64,000 nucleotides of DNA from Flavobacteriales bacterium (GCA_016699575.1 CP064979.1:1302001-1366000); one strand, 5' to 3'. Counted from the first letter of the stretch, positions 1-9,472 are shown. Notes: generated by a model not told the origin, from the letters alone. Numbers and translations are program-made.

Positions 1-2
1 CC

Positions 3-722
3 GCCGACGGCATCATCGCGCTCCTCACGCTCACCGTGCTGGAGATCGTTCTCGGCATCGACAACATCATATTCATCAGCCTGCTGAGCGGCGAACTACC
101 GCCGCACCAGCGCGACAAGGCCCGCATTACCGGATTGGCGCTGGCCATGTTCACCCGCGTGGCGCTATTGCTGTCCTTGAGCTGGGTGATGAGCTTGAAG
201 AACACCCTGTTCACGTTGGGCGGCCACCCCGTGAGCGGCCGCGATCTCGTGCTCCTGCTCGGTGGCCTCTATCTCATCTACAAGAGCTCTGCGGAAGTCT
301 TCAAACTGGTGGAGCTCAAGGACGAGGACGAGCACCATGTGAAAGCCGCGTCCTTCTTCTGGATCATCGCCCAGATCGTGTGGATCGACATCGTGCTGAG
401 CCTGGACAGCGTGATCACCGCGTTGGGCATGAGCAACCAGATCCCCATCATGGTCATCGCCGTGGTGACGGCCGTGCTGATCATGATGTTCGCCAGCAAG
501 CCCATCGCCGAGTTCGTGAACAAGCACGCCAGCGTGAAGGTGCTGGCGTTGGTGTTCCTGGCCATGGTGGGCATCGTGCTTGTCATCGAGGGCATGGGCA
601 CGCACATCAACAAGAACTACGTGTACGCGGCCATGGGCTTCAGCCTGCTCGTGGAAGGCTTGAACCTGCGCATGCGCAAGAACGCCGACCGCAACAAGAA
701 CCTGCCGGACCAGGAGGACTAG
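3..722 (+). CDS. TerC family integral membrane protein (5' truncated)
   Basis: Open from the window edge, so the true start lies upstream; 239 residues are visible. The reading frame continues upstream of the GTG at 36 (ADGIIALLTLT), which matches the usual TerC N-terminus, so that GTG is internal. Hydrophobic segments carry the paired acidic motifs of the family, GIDNIIFIS near the start and LSLDSVITALGM around residue 130. TerC/Alx-like proteins are inner-membrane proteins linked to metal ion export; the exact substrate cannot be read here. The stop codon TAG (720-722) interlocks with the complementary stop of the convergent esterase gene in a shared CTAG. Confidence 0.9.
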   Translation, partial: ADGIIALLTLTVLEIVLGIDNIIFISLLSGELPPHQRDKARITGLALAMFTRVALLLSLSWVMSLKNTLFTLGGHPVSGRDLVLLLGGLYLIYKSSAEVFKLVELKDEDEHHVKAASFFWIIAQIVWIDIVLSLDSVITALGMSNQIPIMVIAVVTAVLIMMFASKPIAEFVNKHASVKVLALVFLAMVGIVLVIEGMGTHINKNYVYAAMGFSLLVEGLNLRMRKNADRNKNLPDQED

Positions 723-2341
723 GGCAACTGCGCTTGGCGCACCGCCGTGGGCAGGTTGCCACCCACATTGACCAGGATGGGGTCGCGGTCGTTCGCTGCA
801 CCCGTGTACTTCACCACGCCGTCCAGGTTGATGTCGGCGTTGAGGTAGCCCGCCTGGACATTGCTGGGCAAGGTGCCACCGATGGTGGAAAGGATGATGT
901 CGCGGTCGTTGCCGGTACCGGTGTACTTCAGCGTGCCGTCGTGGTCCACATCGCCGCTCCATAGGCACTGGCGGCCGTTGATGATCGCGGCGGGTTCCGT
1001 ACCGAACAGGGGCACCGTGGGCTGCGACAGGTCCAGCAGCGCTGAGGCGGAGGAAAGCTGAACAGGGGCACCGGTCATGATGCCCAAATGGTTGCGATGC
1101 CGCACGGCCACGTAGTACGATCCGGCAGGCATGGCAAAACCCAATGTTGAAGCAGCATCTACGGCGAGCACAGTGCCGTCACGCTGCAACAACGCGCATT
1201 GCGAGGCCAGCACGACGGCACTGTCATCCGGGTCGCGCAGTTCGACCAGCACCCAATCGGTGATCGCTTCGTCGCCGGTGGCGTACATCACTTCCGGCAA
1301 CACAGCAATGGGAGCCACTGTAGGTGACAACCCAAGGGCGCTGTACGGCTCGGACAACGGAAGCAGGGAATCACCGGCCAGATCGGCATGCATGGTCATG
1401 GTCGCCGTATCCAACGGTCCTTGCAAGAGCACACGCAATGGAAGCGTCAAACCGGCCGGTGAAGGCACGACCAGATGGTCCGTGATGCCATCGAAGATGC
1501 TGTCCGTTCGAGCGGCGAAGAATTCGGCCCATGCGTGCGGCGTGCCGCTGATGTCCTCGAAACGGTGCGCCGCGCCGATCCCCGTGAGCTGGTTGTGCAA
1601 CTGCGCCTGGTCGGCGTTGCCATTGGTGCTCACCAAAAGGTGCAAGTAGGTCTGTTGTGCATGCGCGGTGAACTGCGGCAACACCGTGAACAGGTTGTGC
1701 GCGGTGGTCTGCGGCACGTCATTGTAGCACGAGAACTTGAACTGCGGGCTTTCATTGCCGATCACGCGGATGGCGCCGTCGAACGAAGTAGCACTGGAGA
1801 ACAAGTTGCTGCGCAACGCCAGGTTCATCGCACCATAGCCGCCCATGCTGAACCCGACTATGGCGCGGTTCGCTTTCTGCGTACCGACCCTGTATGCCGT
1901 TTCCAAATGCGGGATCAATTCGTTCACCACCGTGCTGTAGCCCTGCACTTGCGTGCCGGTGCCCGTGCTCTGCGAGGCATCGTGCCAGAACGCATTGCCG
2001 ACCGGGTTCAACACCACCAGCACACTGCGCGGGAAGGTGCCGTTGGCCATGCGCGCCACGAACTGCACGAAGTAGTCCGTGTACACCTCCGTGCTGCCGT
2101 AGCCCGGTAGCAAAAGGACGAGCGGGTAGTACCGACCGGGCTCGTTCGCGTAATCGTGCGGCAGGTAGATCTTGTACTGGATGTTCTGGTCGTGGATGTC
2201 GCTGAAGTAGGAGGCCAGCAGCGTTGTGCCCTCGGACTCCTGCAGCACCCCACCGGGATTGCACCACGGATCGATGCACTGCGTCCGGGCCACGAGCACG
2301 CCCAACCAAGCCGCCGCAAGGACCAACGCACGGTTCAGCAT
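719..2341 (-). CDS. Secreted esterase (PF00756-like) with KYTG/NDRD dockerin-like C-terminus
   Basis: 540 residues. The start at 2341 gives a clean signal peptide (MLNRALVLAAAWLGVLVA); an in-frame start further upstream would lie inside the upstream gene. An alpha/beta-hydrolase esterase domain spans about residues 30-300, with the nucleophile elbow GFSMGGYG (Ser near 165) and a late His (TPHAW). A second module from about residue 305 carries LLQGP and VRHRNHLG. The last ~85 residues are two dockerin-like repeats with D-x-D/N-x-D-G loops (DVDHDG, DINLDG), each followed by KYTG and NDRD, ending AQLP. The same double module ends the upstream protease and the kelch protein at 15342-17933. The gene starts 10 bp after the protease stop, so it is probably the second gene of a two-gene operon. 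The substrate is unknown. Confidence 0.85.
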   Translation of the reverse strand: MLNRALVLAAAWLGVLVARTQCIDPWCNPGGVLQESEGTTLLASYFSDIHDQNIQYKIYLPHDYANEPGRYYPLVLLLPGYGSTEVYTDYFVQFVARMANGTFPRSVLVVLNPVGNAFWHDASQSTGTGTQVQGYSTVVNELIPHLETAYRVGTQKANRAIVGFSMGGYGAMNLALRSNLFSSATSFDGAIRVIGNESPQFKFSCYNDVPQTTAHNLFTVLPQFTAHAQQTYLHLLVSTNGNADQAQLHNQLTGIGAAHRFEDISGTPHAWAEFFAARTDSIFDGITDHLVVPSPAGLTLPLRVLLQGPLDTATMTMHADLAGDSLLPLSEPYSALGLSPTVAPIAVLPEVMYATGDEAITDWVLVELRDPDDSAVVLASQCALLQRDGTVLAVDAASTLGFAMPAGSYYVAVRHRNHLGIMTGAPVQLSSASALLDLSQPTVPLFGTEPAAIINGRQCLWSGDVDHDGTLKYTGTGNDRDIILSTIGGTLPSNVQAGYLNADINLDGVVKYTGAANDRDPILVNVGGNLPTAVRQAQLP

Positions 2342-2351
2342 GGTCCGCCGC

Positions 2352-4448
2352 TCAGGGGATCTGTGCGTTGCGCGTGGCGGTCGGCACCGAGCCGCCAACG
2401 TTCGTCAGGATCGGATCGCGATCGTTGGCCGTGCCGGTGTACTTTACCTGGCCGTCCATCGTGCAGTCCTCGGTGTAATAACCGTTCACCGTGGCCGTGG
2501 GCACCGTACCGCCCACACGCGTCAGGATGGGATCGCGGTCGTTCGTGCCGCCGGTGTACTTGAGCTGGCTATCGCGAACAGCATCGCCCATCCAAAGGCA
2601 GTTGACACCACTGATGGTGGAGACGGCTGCCGCGAAACCACCGTTCAGGTTCACGCTGGCATTGGACAGGTCCTTCAGCGATGCGGTGGATGTCAGGGCC
2701 TGTGGGCTTTGGGTCATGATACCGAGGTGGTTGCGGTGGCGCAGCGCGATGTAATAATCGTCGGCGGGCAAGCTGAACTGCACATCGCTGGTGCCGTCGG
2801 TGGACACCACATTGCCGTTGCGCAGCAAGAGCGCGCTCTTGCTGGCAACGATCTGCGCGCTGTTGTTCTTGTTGCGCAATTCCACCACCACCCAGTCCAC
2901 CACCGCGCTGTTGCCGGTGATGTTCAGCACCGCTTGCTGCACCGTTTCACCACCGCCGCCATTGGTATGCACATAGCCCAATGCGGTGTACGGCTCCGTC
3001 AATGGAACGAAACCGCCAGTGCGCAATGCGTCGTTCATCGTGCCTGCGACACTGTTGTAGGGTCCTTCCAGGAACGCCTTCAAGCGCACCCTCACCAACG
3101 GTGCCACGGCGAACGGATCGTAGCCATTGAGCGTGTTCACCGAATTCGACGGGTCGAGCCAATCGCGAAGACGCGTGCTCGCCGCTGTGCCGTCCCAGGC
3201 CGCGCTCAACTTCGCGAAGCCGCTGTACTGCGTGGTCGCTAGGGCGCATGTCGGTGGGAACGGATCGGCCACTTCGTGCAGGTTCCCCACCACGCGCTTG
3301 TTCTGATCGAACAAGGGCGCTCCACTGCCCACGGCTTCGATCATCCCGCTTTCCCAGAAGCACTTCCATGCCGGCGTAGGGATCAGGCTCGTGTAGCTCG
3401 TGGGGGCGTTATTGTCGAAGGTGATCTTCTTCACGTCGTACAATGGATGCAGTATTGCTGTGCCCTGCGTGGGCTGTGTGCCCGTGCGGTCCCAGCCGGC
3501 GTAGTAGGGGTTGTAGTTGGCCGGTGGTGCACTGCTCAGTTCCACCAGGCCGAAGTCATCGAAGTACTCATTGGCCCGCAACGTGGATCCACTGATGTTG
3601 GTGGTGGTGGGTCCGGTGCTGCCCACGCAGGTGGGGCTTTCGTAGTTGAAGTAGAACACCCACTGGTTCACGGTGGGCACGTAGCAGTGGTTGGCAAAGT
3701 AGAAGTACGGTGTGCCGTTCTGAAGGGTGTTGTTCATCAACGTGCCGCTGCAACCAGCACCATCGGGCCTCAGGAACATGGCCACTGCGCGCTTTTCAAC
3801 CTGATAGTTACTGGCGACCGGGCAGATGGTGTTGTTGTGACAAGGGCTGCTCTGGTAACCGGGGTCGTAGTCGCGCAACAGGCCCTGCTCGCCGAAGTTG
3901 AAGATGTCGCGGTAGCCGTGGGTGATGCTGGCGATGCTCAGGGCCTGCGGCGCCGTGGCATTGGCGGGCACCTGCACTTCTATGATGATGGAATCACCGG
4001 GCACTACGGAAGTCGCCAAGCCTCCGTACGGCTGCTCGTTCGCTTCGGTGAACCCCCCGATGAAAAAGCTGCGGTCCTTGTTGTAGAGGTAAACGAACGC
4101 GCCGGGCGCGAGGTCGAACTGATCGAACTGAACGCTCAACATCACCGCACCCGGACTGTACACCGCCAGGCGGCAGCGCTGACGATCGTCAGGCAAAGCA
4201 TCCCATTGGCCCTGCGCCAATACATCGACCATGGCGAAGCGCTGCACGCCGTACCTGACCTCTGTTCCGTTCTGCTGTTCCTGCGCGATCAGCGTCTGGC
4301 GGTCCAGCCCCGGAAGCTCCAGTTTGGGCAAAGCGTTCTGGTGACCTCCCGCTCCGCCCCAATTGTAGGGCTGGCCCCCGTGGGCGATCTGTGCCACGGA
4401 TGGCGCAGCGAACAAGGTCGCAAGCAGTGGTAATACAAAGCGTGACAT
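2352..4448 (-). CDS. Secreted trypsin-like serine endopeptidase (lysyl endopeptidase-like) with KYTG/NDRD C-terminus
   Basis: 698 residues. The start at 4448 gives signal peptide MSRFVLPLLATLFAAPSVAQ. A chymotrypsin-fold protease of the lysyl-endopeptidase type follows, with His in FANHCYV, Asp in DDFGLVEL and Ser in GSGAPLFD, plus several Cys likely in disulfides (GAGCSGTL, NHCYV). The C-terminal third contains the AFLEGPYN...VRHRNHLG module and two dockerin-like repeats ending AQIP, strongly similar to the esterase directly downstream. Both are probably exported to the cell surface or medium. A -7-like promoter box lies 20 bp upstream of the start. The similarity of adjacent C-termini suggests duplication or gene conversion (inference). 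Confidence 0.87.
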   Translation of the reverse strand: MSRFVLPLLATLFAAPSVAQIAHGGQPYNWGGAGGHQNALPKLELPGLDRQTLIAQEQQNGTEVRYGVQRFAMVDVLAQGQWDALPDDRQRCRLAVYSPGAVMLSVQFDQFDLAPGAFVYLYNKDRSFFIGGFTEANEQPYGGLATSVVPGDSIIIEVQVPANATAPQALSIASITHGYRDIFNFGEQGLLRDYDPGYQSSPCHNNTICPVASNYQVEKRAVAMFLRPDGAGCSGTLMNNTLQNGTPYFYFANHCYVPTVNQWVFYFNYESPTCVGSTGPTTTNISGSTLRANEYFDDFGLVELSSAPPANYNPYYAGWDRTGTQPTQGTAILHPLYDVKKITFDNNAPTSYTSLIPTPAWKCFWESGMIEAVGSGAPLFDQNKRVVGNLHEVADPFPPTCALATTQYSGFAKLSAAWDGTAASTRLRDWLDPSNSVNTLNGYDPFAVAPLVRVRLKAFLEGPYNSVAGTMNDALRTGGFVPLTEPYTALGYVHTNGGGGETVQQAVLNITGNSAVVDWVVVELRNKNNSAQIVASKSALLLRNGNVVSTDGTSDVQFSLPADDYYIALRHRNHLGIMTQSPQALTSTASLKDLSNASVNLNGGFAAAVSTISGVNCLWMGDAVRDSQLKYTGGTNDRDPILTRVGGTVPTATVNGYYTEDCTMDGQVKYTGTANDRDPILTNVGGSVPTATRNAQIP

Positions 4449-4468
4449 GAGGGATGGGTTAGGGAACG

Positions 4469-4476
4469 CGAATCTA
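4469..4476 (-). promoter_or_regulatory. Putative -7 box (TAGATTCG) for the protease-esterase operon
   Basis: The minus strand reads TAGATTCG 20 bp upstream of the protease ATG, close to the Bacteroidetes -7 consensus TAnnTTTG. No clear -33 element was identified. Confidence 0.4.
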
Positions 4477-4537
4477 CCGGCTGCACCAAGGGCGATCAAC
4501 GAGCCATCCCCATATACGCGGGTCCGGTCGCGGCGGA

Positions 4538-6598
4538 TCAGCGGCCCGTGATGACGAAGGCCGTGCGCCGGTTCTGCGCGCGACCGGCCTCGGTTCCGTT
4601 GTCGGCCACGGGCTGGGTGGGGCCATAGCCCTTGGCTGAAAGCCGTGCTCCGCTGATGCCCCTGCTCTCGAGGTAGCTCTTCACGGTGAAAGCCCGGTCT
4701 TGACTGAGCGCCATGTTGTCGCCCATGCCGCCCACGTTGTCCGTATGCCCTTGGATCTCGATGCGCACCGATGGGTTCTCCTTCAGGAAAGTCGTCAGCT
4801 CATCCAGCACGAACTCGCTGGCTTTCTCGATCACGGCACTATTGGTGGCGTAATTGATGTCGTTCACCCGGTAGCTCTTGCCCACTTCGATCTTCTGTAC
4901 GGTCATGTCCACCTCGGCCACGCCGCCCCGCGTCGTATCACTGGCACTGAAAGCACGGCTGTCGAACACGTGGTCGGGCTTCTTCACCGTCACCACCACA
5001 TCGGCACCGGCTTTCAAGCGCACCACGGCCGCGTACTTGCCATCGGCTTCATCCACGCGCAGCACCTCGGTCTTGCGGGTGTCGAGGTACTTGATCTCCA
5101 CGGTGGCGTCCTTCACGGGTTTGCCGCTCTCGTCCTTGATGTCGCCCTTCACCACCAGGATGTCATCGGGTCGGGCATCCTGCGGCATGTCGAAGGTGAA
5201 GACATCGAGGCCGCCCATGCCCTTGTGGCGATTGCTGGCGAAGTAGGCGAGCTTGCCATCGGCGCTCACGATGAGGCCGTGCTCATCCTCCGGGGTGTTG
5301 ATCGGTGCTCCCAGGTTCTTCGGTTTCGTCCAACTTCCGTCGTCGTTCAGTTTGCTGAAGAAGATGTCGTAACCGCCTGCACCTCGATGGCCCTTGCTCG
5401 CGAAATAGAGCGTTCGGCTGTCGCTGTGCATGAAGGGTGCCTTGTCCGCACTATCGGTGTTGATGGGCGCCGGCAGCGCCACGGCCGTGCCCCACTTCCC
5501 GGCTTTGTCGCGCGTGCAGCTGTAGATGTCCATCCCTTTGCTCCCGTCCTTGGGCATGCGTGCGAAGTAGAGCGTGTTGCCGTCGGAGGTCAGGCTCGGT
5601 TGGCTTTCCCAACCATCGGTGTTCACGCCTTCACCGAGGTCCTCCAGCTCGCTCCACTCCCATTGTATGCCACCTGCATCGAGGTTGAACTTGGTGTCGT
5701 AGTGGCTGCGGAAAATGTCGCAGTTGCGGTAGCCCTTCACATCAGGCGGGCCGCACACCGTGACGAACATTTCCTTGTTGTTCACGCTGATCGTCACACC
5801 ACCGTAACCGTCCCCCGTGTTGAAGGGCTCGGGCAGCGCGGCACCCGCATCGAAGCTGCTCTTCGTATCACCCCGCTTGCTCCAGGTCAGCTCCTCGACC
5901 TTCCGCGCAACGAAGTCGCCCTTGGCCTGCACACTGCGCACCCGGGTGAAGAAGATGAGCTCGTTGTCCGGCGAGAGGTTCGGCAGGTACTCGTCGTTGG
6001 CCGTTGAAACACCGGCCACCACTTTCGCCGGACCTGCGGTGGTGTTGCGGTTGAAGTCGGCGAGGAACTCGAGTTCGGGCATCACCTCTTCAACGTCCTT
6101 GTACTTCTTGTCCTGGTCCTTGCTGAACTTGCTCTGATCATCGCTCGGGAACCGTATGAAGGCATCGAAGCTCTTCTTCGCCTTGGCGTACTCACCGTTG
6201 CCGTAGTGGATGCTGCCCATGTAGTAGTCCACATCGGCATGGTACTCCGGGCACTTTGCCTTCAGTTGCTCGAAGTACTTCAGGCTCGCCTCGTAACTGA
6301 CGTTGCTCTCCTTGGCACGCTTGTACGCGCTGATCCCGAGCTGGAACAAGCATTCTGCGCAGTTGGGATCCACCTCTTGCGTGGCTTTCAACTTCGCGTG
6401 GCGCTCGCCACCGTCCTTGGCCTTGGCGGCATCCTCCAACAGTTTCACGATCTTCTTGTCGGTGGGCTTGGCGCAAGGGTCGGTGGCGCCGCCTTGGTCT
6501 TCTTGCGCCAGTGCGCGATTGCCCCCAAGCACAACAAGCACCGCCATCACGACCTTGAGAATGCTGCAGCCCATCCTCTCGATTCCTCTCTTTCCCAT
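4538..6598 (-). CDS. OmpA-family protein with TPR, beta-propeller and CRD domains (PorE-like)
   Basis: 686 residues. Order of parts: N-terminal signal/hydrophobic segment (about 10-32), TPR-like helices (about 40-165), PD40 beta-propeller blades (about 190-470), a carboxypeptidase-regulatory-like domain (VKGDIKDESGKPVKDATVEI, about 480-560) and a C-terminal OmpA peptidoglycan-binding domain (IEIQGHTDNVG, ALSQDRA, NRRTAFVI). This order matches PorE of the T9SS, which anchors the machinery to peptidoglycan, but Bacteroidota carry several paralogues with the same plan, so the role is tentative. It starts 9 bp after the AsmA stop and is likely co-transcribed. The first ATG was used; ATG at 6574 is an alternative. 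Confidence 0.85.
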   Translation of the reverse strand: MGKRGIERMGCSILKVVMAVLVVLGGNRALAQEDQGGATDPCAKPTDKKIVKLLEDAAKAKDGGERHAKLKATQEVDPNCAECLFQLGISAYKRAKESNVSYEASLKYFEQLKAKCPEYHADVDYYMGSIHYGNGEYAKAKKSFDAFIRFPSDDQSKFSKDQDKKYKDVEEVMPELEFLADFNRNTTAGPAKVVAGVSTANDEYLPNLSPDNELIFFTRVRSVQAKGDFVARKVEELTWSKRGDTKSSFDAGAALPEPFNTGDGYGGVTISVNNKEMFVTVCGPPDVKGYRNCDIFRSHYDTKFNLDAGGIQWEWSELEDLGEGVNTDGWESQPSLTSDGNTLYFARMPKDGSKGMDIYSCTRDKAGKWGTAVALPAPINTDSADKAPFMHSDSRTLYFASKGHRGAGGYDIFFSKLNDDGSWTKPKNLGAPINTPEDEHGLIVSADGKLAYFASNRHKGMGGLDVFTFDMPQDARPDDILVVKGDIKDESGKPVKDATVEIKYLDTRKTEVLRVDEADGKYAAVVRLKAGADVVVTVKKPDHVFDSRAFSASDTTRGGVAEVDMTVQKIEVGKSYRVNDINYATNSAVIEKASEFVLDELTTFLKENPSVRIEIQGHTDNVGGMGDNMALSQDRAFTVKSYLESRGISGARLSAKGYGPTQPVADNGTEAGRAQNRRTAFVITGR

Positions 6599-6607
6599 TC
6601 CTGCCTC

Positions 6608-9463
6608 CTATTTCACCGTCGTGTTCGTTTCCTCGGCTTTCTTGATGATGGCGTCGCCCTGCTTCTGCGCTGCAACCACCAGGCCATCGGCTTTTTTGTC
6701 GGCCTCGGCCAGGTACTTCTGCTCCTGTTTGTCGGCTTCCTTCTTGGCGGCGTCCGCCGCAAGTTTCGCGGCCACCTTGGCCAAGGGGTTCGTGACTTTC
6801 GCCAGCTCGGCATCGGCGGCTTTGTAGGCGTCGGACTTCACCTTGGCGGCTTCCGTTCGTGCCTGGGCCTTCAATGCGTCGGCTTGTTTCTGTGCCTCGG
6901 CCACCAGCTTGGCGGCTTCTTCACGTGCTTTTGCGATGGCTTCTTCCTTCGCCTTGCCGATCTCCTCGTTCACGGTGTTCTTGATCTCCGTCACCACCGT
7001 CTCCTTCAGGTTGGTGCTGCCACCGGCGAAGACGGGCTTCACCACGGGCTTCATCACCGTGCCTGTGATCTTGCAGGTCATATCGAGCTCTTTGGGCACC
7101 TGCACGTTGGAGCCGATGGCACTGTTCAATTGGCCGAGCAATCCGCCGACCGCTTGAGCCGCTTGCGCGCCGAACATCTCGGTGGGCACCTTGGCGTCCA
7201 TGTTGTAGTCGATGCTCTGATCGGCGAACGCCGTGCTTCCGCCCACCTTCGCTTGGATCTTGTCCAGCTTAACCGGGAACTTGTCGGTGATCATCTTCCC
7301 GTCCTTGAAGTGATAGCTGAAGTCGAGGTTGTCGATGACGGTGTTCTCGAGCTTCGTCAGTTTCAACGCACGGGCCAGGTCCACCAACGGCTGGAAGCCT
7401 TCGATCGCCACGGTCTTCGTTCGCAGTTTGCCATCGCCCGTGAGGCTCTCCATCACCGGCATCATGTCGGGGCCCAGTACGCCGGTCATGCGCAGGTCGG
7501 TGCTGAACTTGCCTGTGCACGTCTTCACGATTGGCGCCACCATCTCCACGGTCTCCACGTACTTCACCGTCTGCTCGATGTCCACGTCGTTCACGTCGTA
7601 GGTGAGGTCGAAGGTGGGCTTCTTCGGATCGGTGGTGACGTACGAACCGCTCATGCCGATGCCACCGCCGAGCGCGTTGAAGAAGACATCGCGCAGATCC
7701 ACCCGGCTGTCGTGCACGTGCAGGTTGCCCTTTGCGTTGTCGAGGGTCATGTCATCGAAGAGCACTTGCTTGGCCGCTAGGCCCAGTTTGAAATCGATGT
7801 TCTTGGGGACTTCGATGATGGACATGCTTGACGTATCCGTGCTGACCCCCTCCTGGCCTCCCCCGGTGGGGGAGGATGCAACCGCTTCCTCGTCGCTCAT
7901 GAACTCGTTCAGATCAAGCTTGTTGCTCGTCATGGTGAAGGCACCGACGATGGTGCTGTCCTTCAGCAACCACTCCAGGTAGTTGTCGAAGCGGCCTTGC
8001 GCTTTCACATCGCTTGCACCGATTGTGCCGTCGAACCCGTCCAGTGACAGGAACTTCGGACTGAACGTGAAGTACAGGCCCGTGATGCCGACCGTCGGCA
8101 TGCTGTCCGCTTTGTACTCCATGCCCATGAGCTTGAGCGTGCCGGCCGCGTTGAACTTGTCGTACTGCTCTTCCTCGATGGCGCTCATCCGCCCCTTCAA
8201 TTGCACATCGGCCACAAGACTGCCCTTCAGGTCCTCGCCCTTTTCCATGGGCACCACCTTCTTCACGCTGGTCAGGTCCACGTTCGCTTTCAGGTCGGCG
8301 TCCACATCGGGGTCGCTGATGGGGGTCTTCAGGAACATGCGCGCGTTGACCGGGTTGCCGGCCATGCGCATGGCGAAGCGGCTCAGGTCGATCGTCATGC
8401 CGTCAAGGTCCTTTCCCTCGGGGCTGATGATGGCGCACATCACCTGGATGTCGTCCACGCTCTCCGGCAAGCTGGGGTATTTGAAGCGTCCGTTCTCCAC
8501 CCCGATGTTCACGCCGAAGCCGGGCATGGTGTTGTCGTTGAAGGTGCCCTTCACGAAGCCGTCGAACGCCGCCTTGCCGGTCATGTCAACTCCGTCCAGG
8601 TTGCTTGCGAATTCGGCCGGCACCAACGAAAGCAACGTGGCCAGGTCGTTCTTCTTCGTGTTCCACTTCAGGTCCATCACCATGTCGTCGCCAGGCATGC
8701 TCAGCCAGCCGTCGAAGCCGAGCACGAGCTGATTGATGGTCACTTCGTTCTCCTTGAAGGTGTACTTGCTCTGCGGCATGTCCATCTCCAGATCCGCCTT
8801 CATGTCGAGCTTCACGTTGCGCAAGTACTTCACCCCGTCGAACAACACGTTCACCGTATCGCTGTGCGTGGTGGTGTTCAGCACGAAGAGATCTTGCGTG
8901 AAGTCGCCATTACCGTTGTGGTCGAGCCCGAGCAGTTCCATGGTGTACGGCAGGCTCGCATCATCGTAGATCAGGCGTCCGTCGGTGATCCAATACTCCT
9001 GCAAGGCGATGTTGAAGGCCGTGGCCCCGGTATCGGCAGGTTCTGCAGCAGCTGAACTGTCCACCTTGGCAATGTCCCAGTTCGCTTTGCCGTCTTCCAG
9101 CACCTTCACGTGGATGTTGGGCCGCACCAGCCCGATCTTTTTGATCTCGATACGATCGCCGAAGAGGCTCATGAGCCCAACAGTGGTCTCAAGCGATCCG
9201 ATGTCGGCCAGGCAAATGCCCTCGAAGGGTGCGTTGTTGCACACCTTGACGTTGGCCACGGTCACGTTCAGGTTGGGGAAGCTGCTCAACAACGTGATGT
9301 CCCATTCGCCCCAATCCACGGTGGCGTTCAGGTTCTTGTTCACTTCCTCCTTCACGCGCGCTTCGATCTTGTCCTTGAAGGCGATGGGGATGATGATGGC
9401 CGCCGCGATGAGCAGCACGAAGAGGATGAGGAGCGTGAGACCGATGCGTTTGAGCCACTTCAT
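6608..9463 (-). CDS. AsmA-family envelope protein with Ala/Lys-rich coiled-coil tail
   Basis: 951 residues. An N-terminal membrane anchor (about residues 7-29, WLKRIGLTLLILFVLL) is followed by an AsmA_N-type domain (ATVDWGEWDITLLSSFPNL) and a long repetitive beta-rich body ending in an AsmA_2-like part. AsmA relatives are bridge-like proteins implicated in lipid transport to, and assembly of, the outer membrane. About 150 C-terminal residues are an Ala/Lys/Glu-rich coiled coil, not part of the core family. Residues near 529-540 (SSPTGGGQEGV) are encoded by a C-rich palindromic insertion that interrupts the domain in frame. The PorE-like gene follows after 9 bp. Confidence 0.88.
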   Translation of the reverse strand: MKWLKRIGLTLLILFVLLIAAAIIIPIAFKDKIEARVKEEVNKNLNATVDWGEWDITLLSSFPNLNVTVANVKVCNNAPFEGICLADIGSLETTVGLMSLFGDRIEIKKIGLVRPNIHVKVLEDGKANWDIAKVDSSAAAEPADTGATAFNIALQEYWITDGRLIYDDASLPYTMELLGLDHNGNGDFTQDLFVLNTTTHSDTVNVLFDGVKYLRNVKLDMKADLEMDMPQSKYTFKENEVTINQLVLGFDGWLSMPGDDMVMDLKWNTKKNDLATLLSLVPAEFASNLDGVDMTGKAAFDGFVKGTFNDNTMPGFGVNIGVENGRFKYPSLPESVDDIQVMCAIISPEGKDLDGMTIDLSRFAMRMAGNPVNARMFLKTPISDPDVDADLKANVDLTSVKKVVPMEKGEDLKGSLVADVQLKGRMSAIEEEQYDKFNAAGTLKLMGMEYKADSMPTVGITGLYFTFSPKFLSLDGFDGTIGASDVKAQGRFDNYLEWLLKDSTIVGAFTMTSNKLDLNEFMSDEEAVASSPTGGGQEGVSTDTSSMSIIEVPKNIDFKLGLAAKQVLFDDMTLDNAKGNLHVHDSRVDLRDVFFNALGGGIGMSGSYVTTDPKKPTFDLTYDVNDVDIEQTVKYVETVEMVAPIVKTCTGKFSTDLRMTGVLGPDMMPVMESLTGDGKLRTKTVAIEGFQPLVDLARALKLTKLENTVIDNLDFSYHFKDGKMITDKFPVKLDKIQAKVGGSTAFADQSIDYNMDAKVPTEMFGAQAAQAVGGLLGQLNSAIGSNVQVPKELDMTCKITGTVMKPVVKPVFAGGSTNLKETVVTEIKNTVNEEIGKAKEEAIAKAREEAAKLVAEAQKQADALKAQARTEAAKVKSDAYKAADAELAKVTNPLAKVAAKLAADAAKKEADKQEQKYLAEADKKADGLVVAAQKQGDAIIKKAEETNTTVK
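7845..7876 (-). repeat. Palindromic element inserted in frame in the AsmA gene
   Basis: An 8-bp perfect stem CCTCCCCC (7857-7864) pairs with GGGGGAGG (7868-7875) around a 3-nt loop. On the coding strand the loop is ACC, a Thr codon, followed by GGCCAGGAGGGGGT. The element encodes SPTGGGQEGV without disturbing the frame. It matches the architecture, orientation and frame of the element in hutI at 12403-12440. Confidence 0.65.
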
Positions 9464-9472
9464 GGATGGGAA

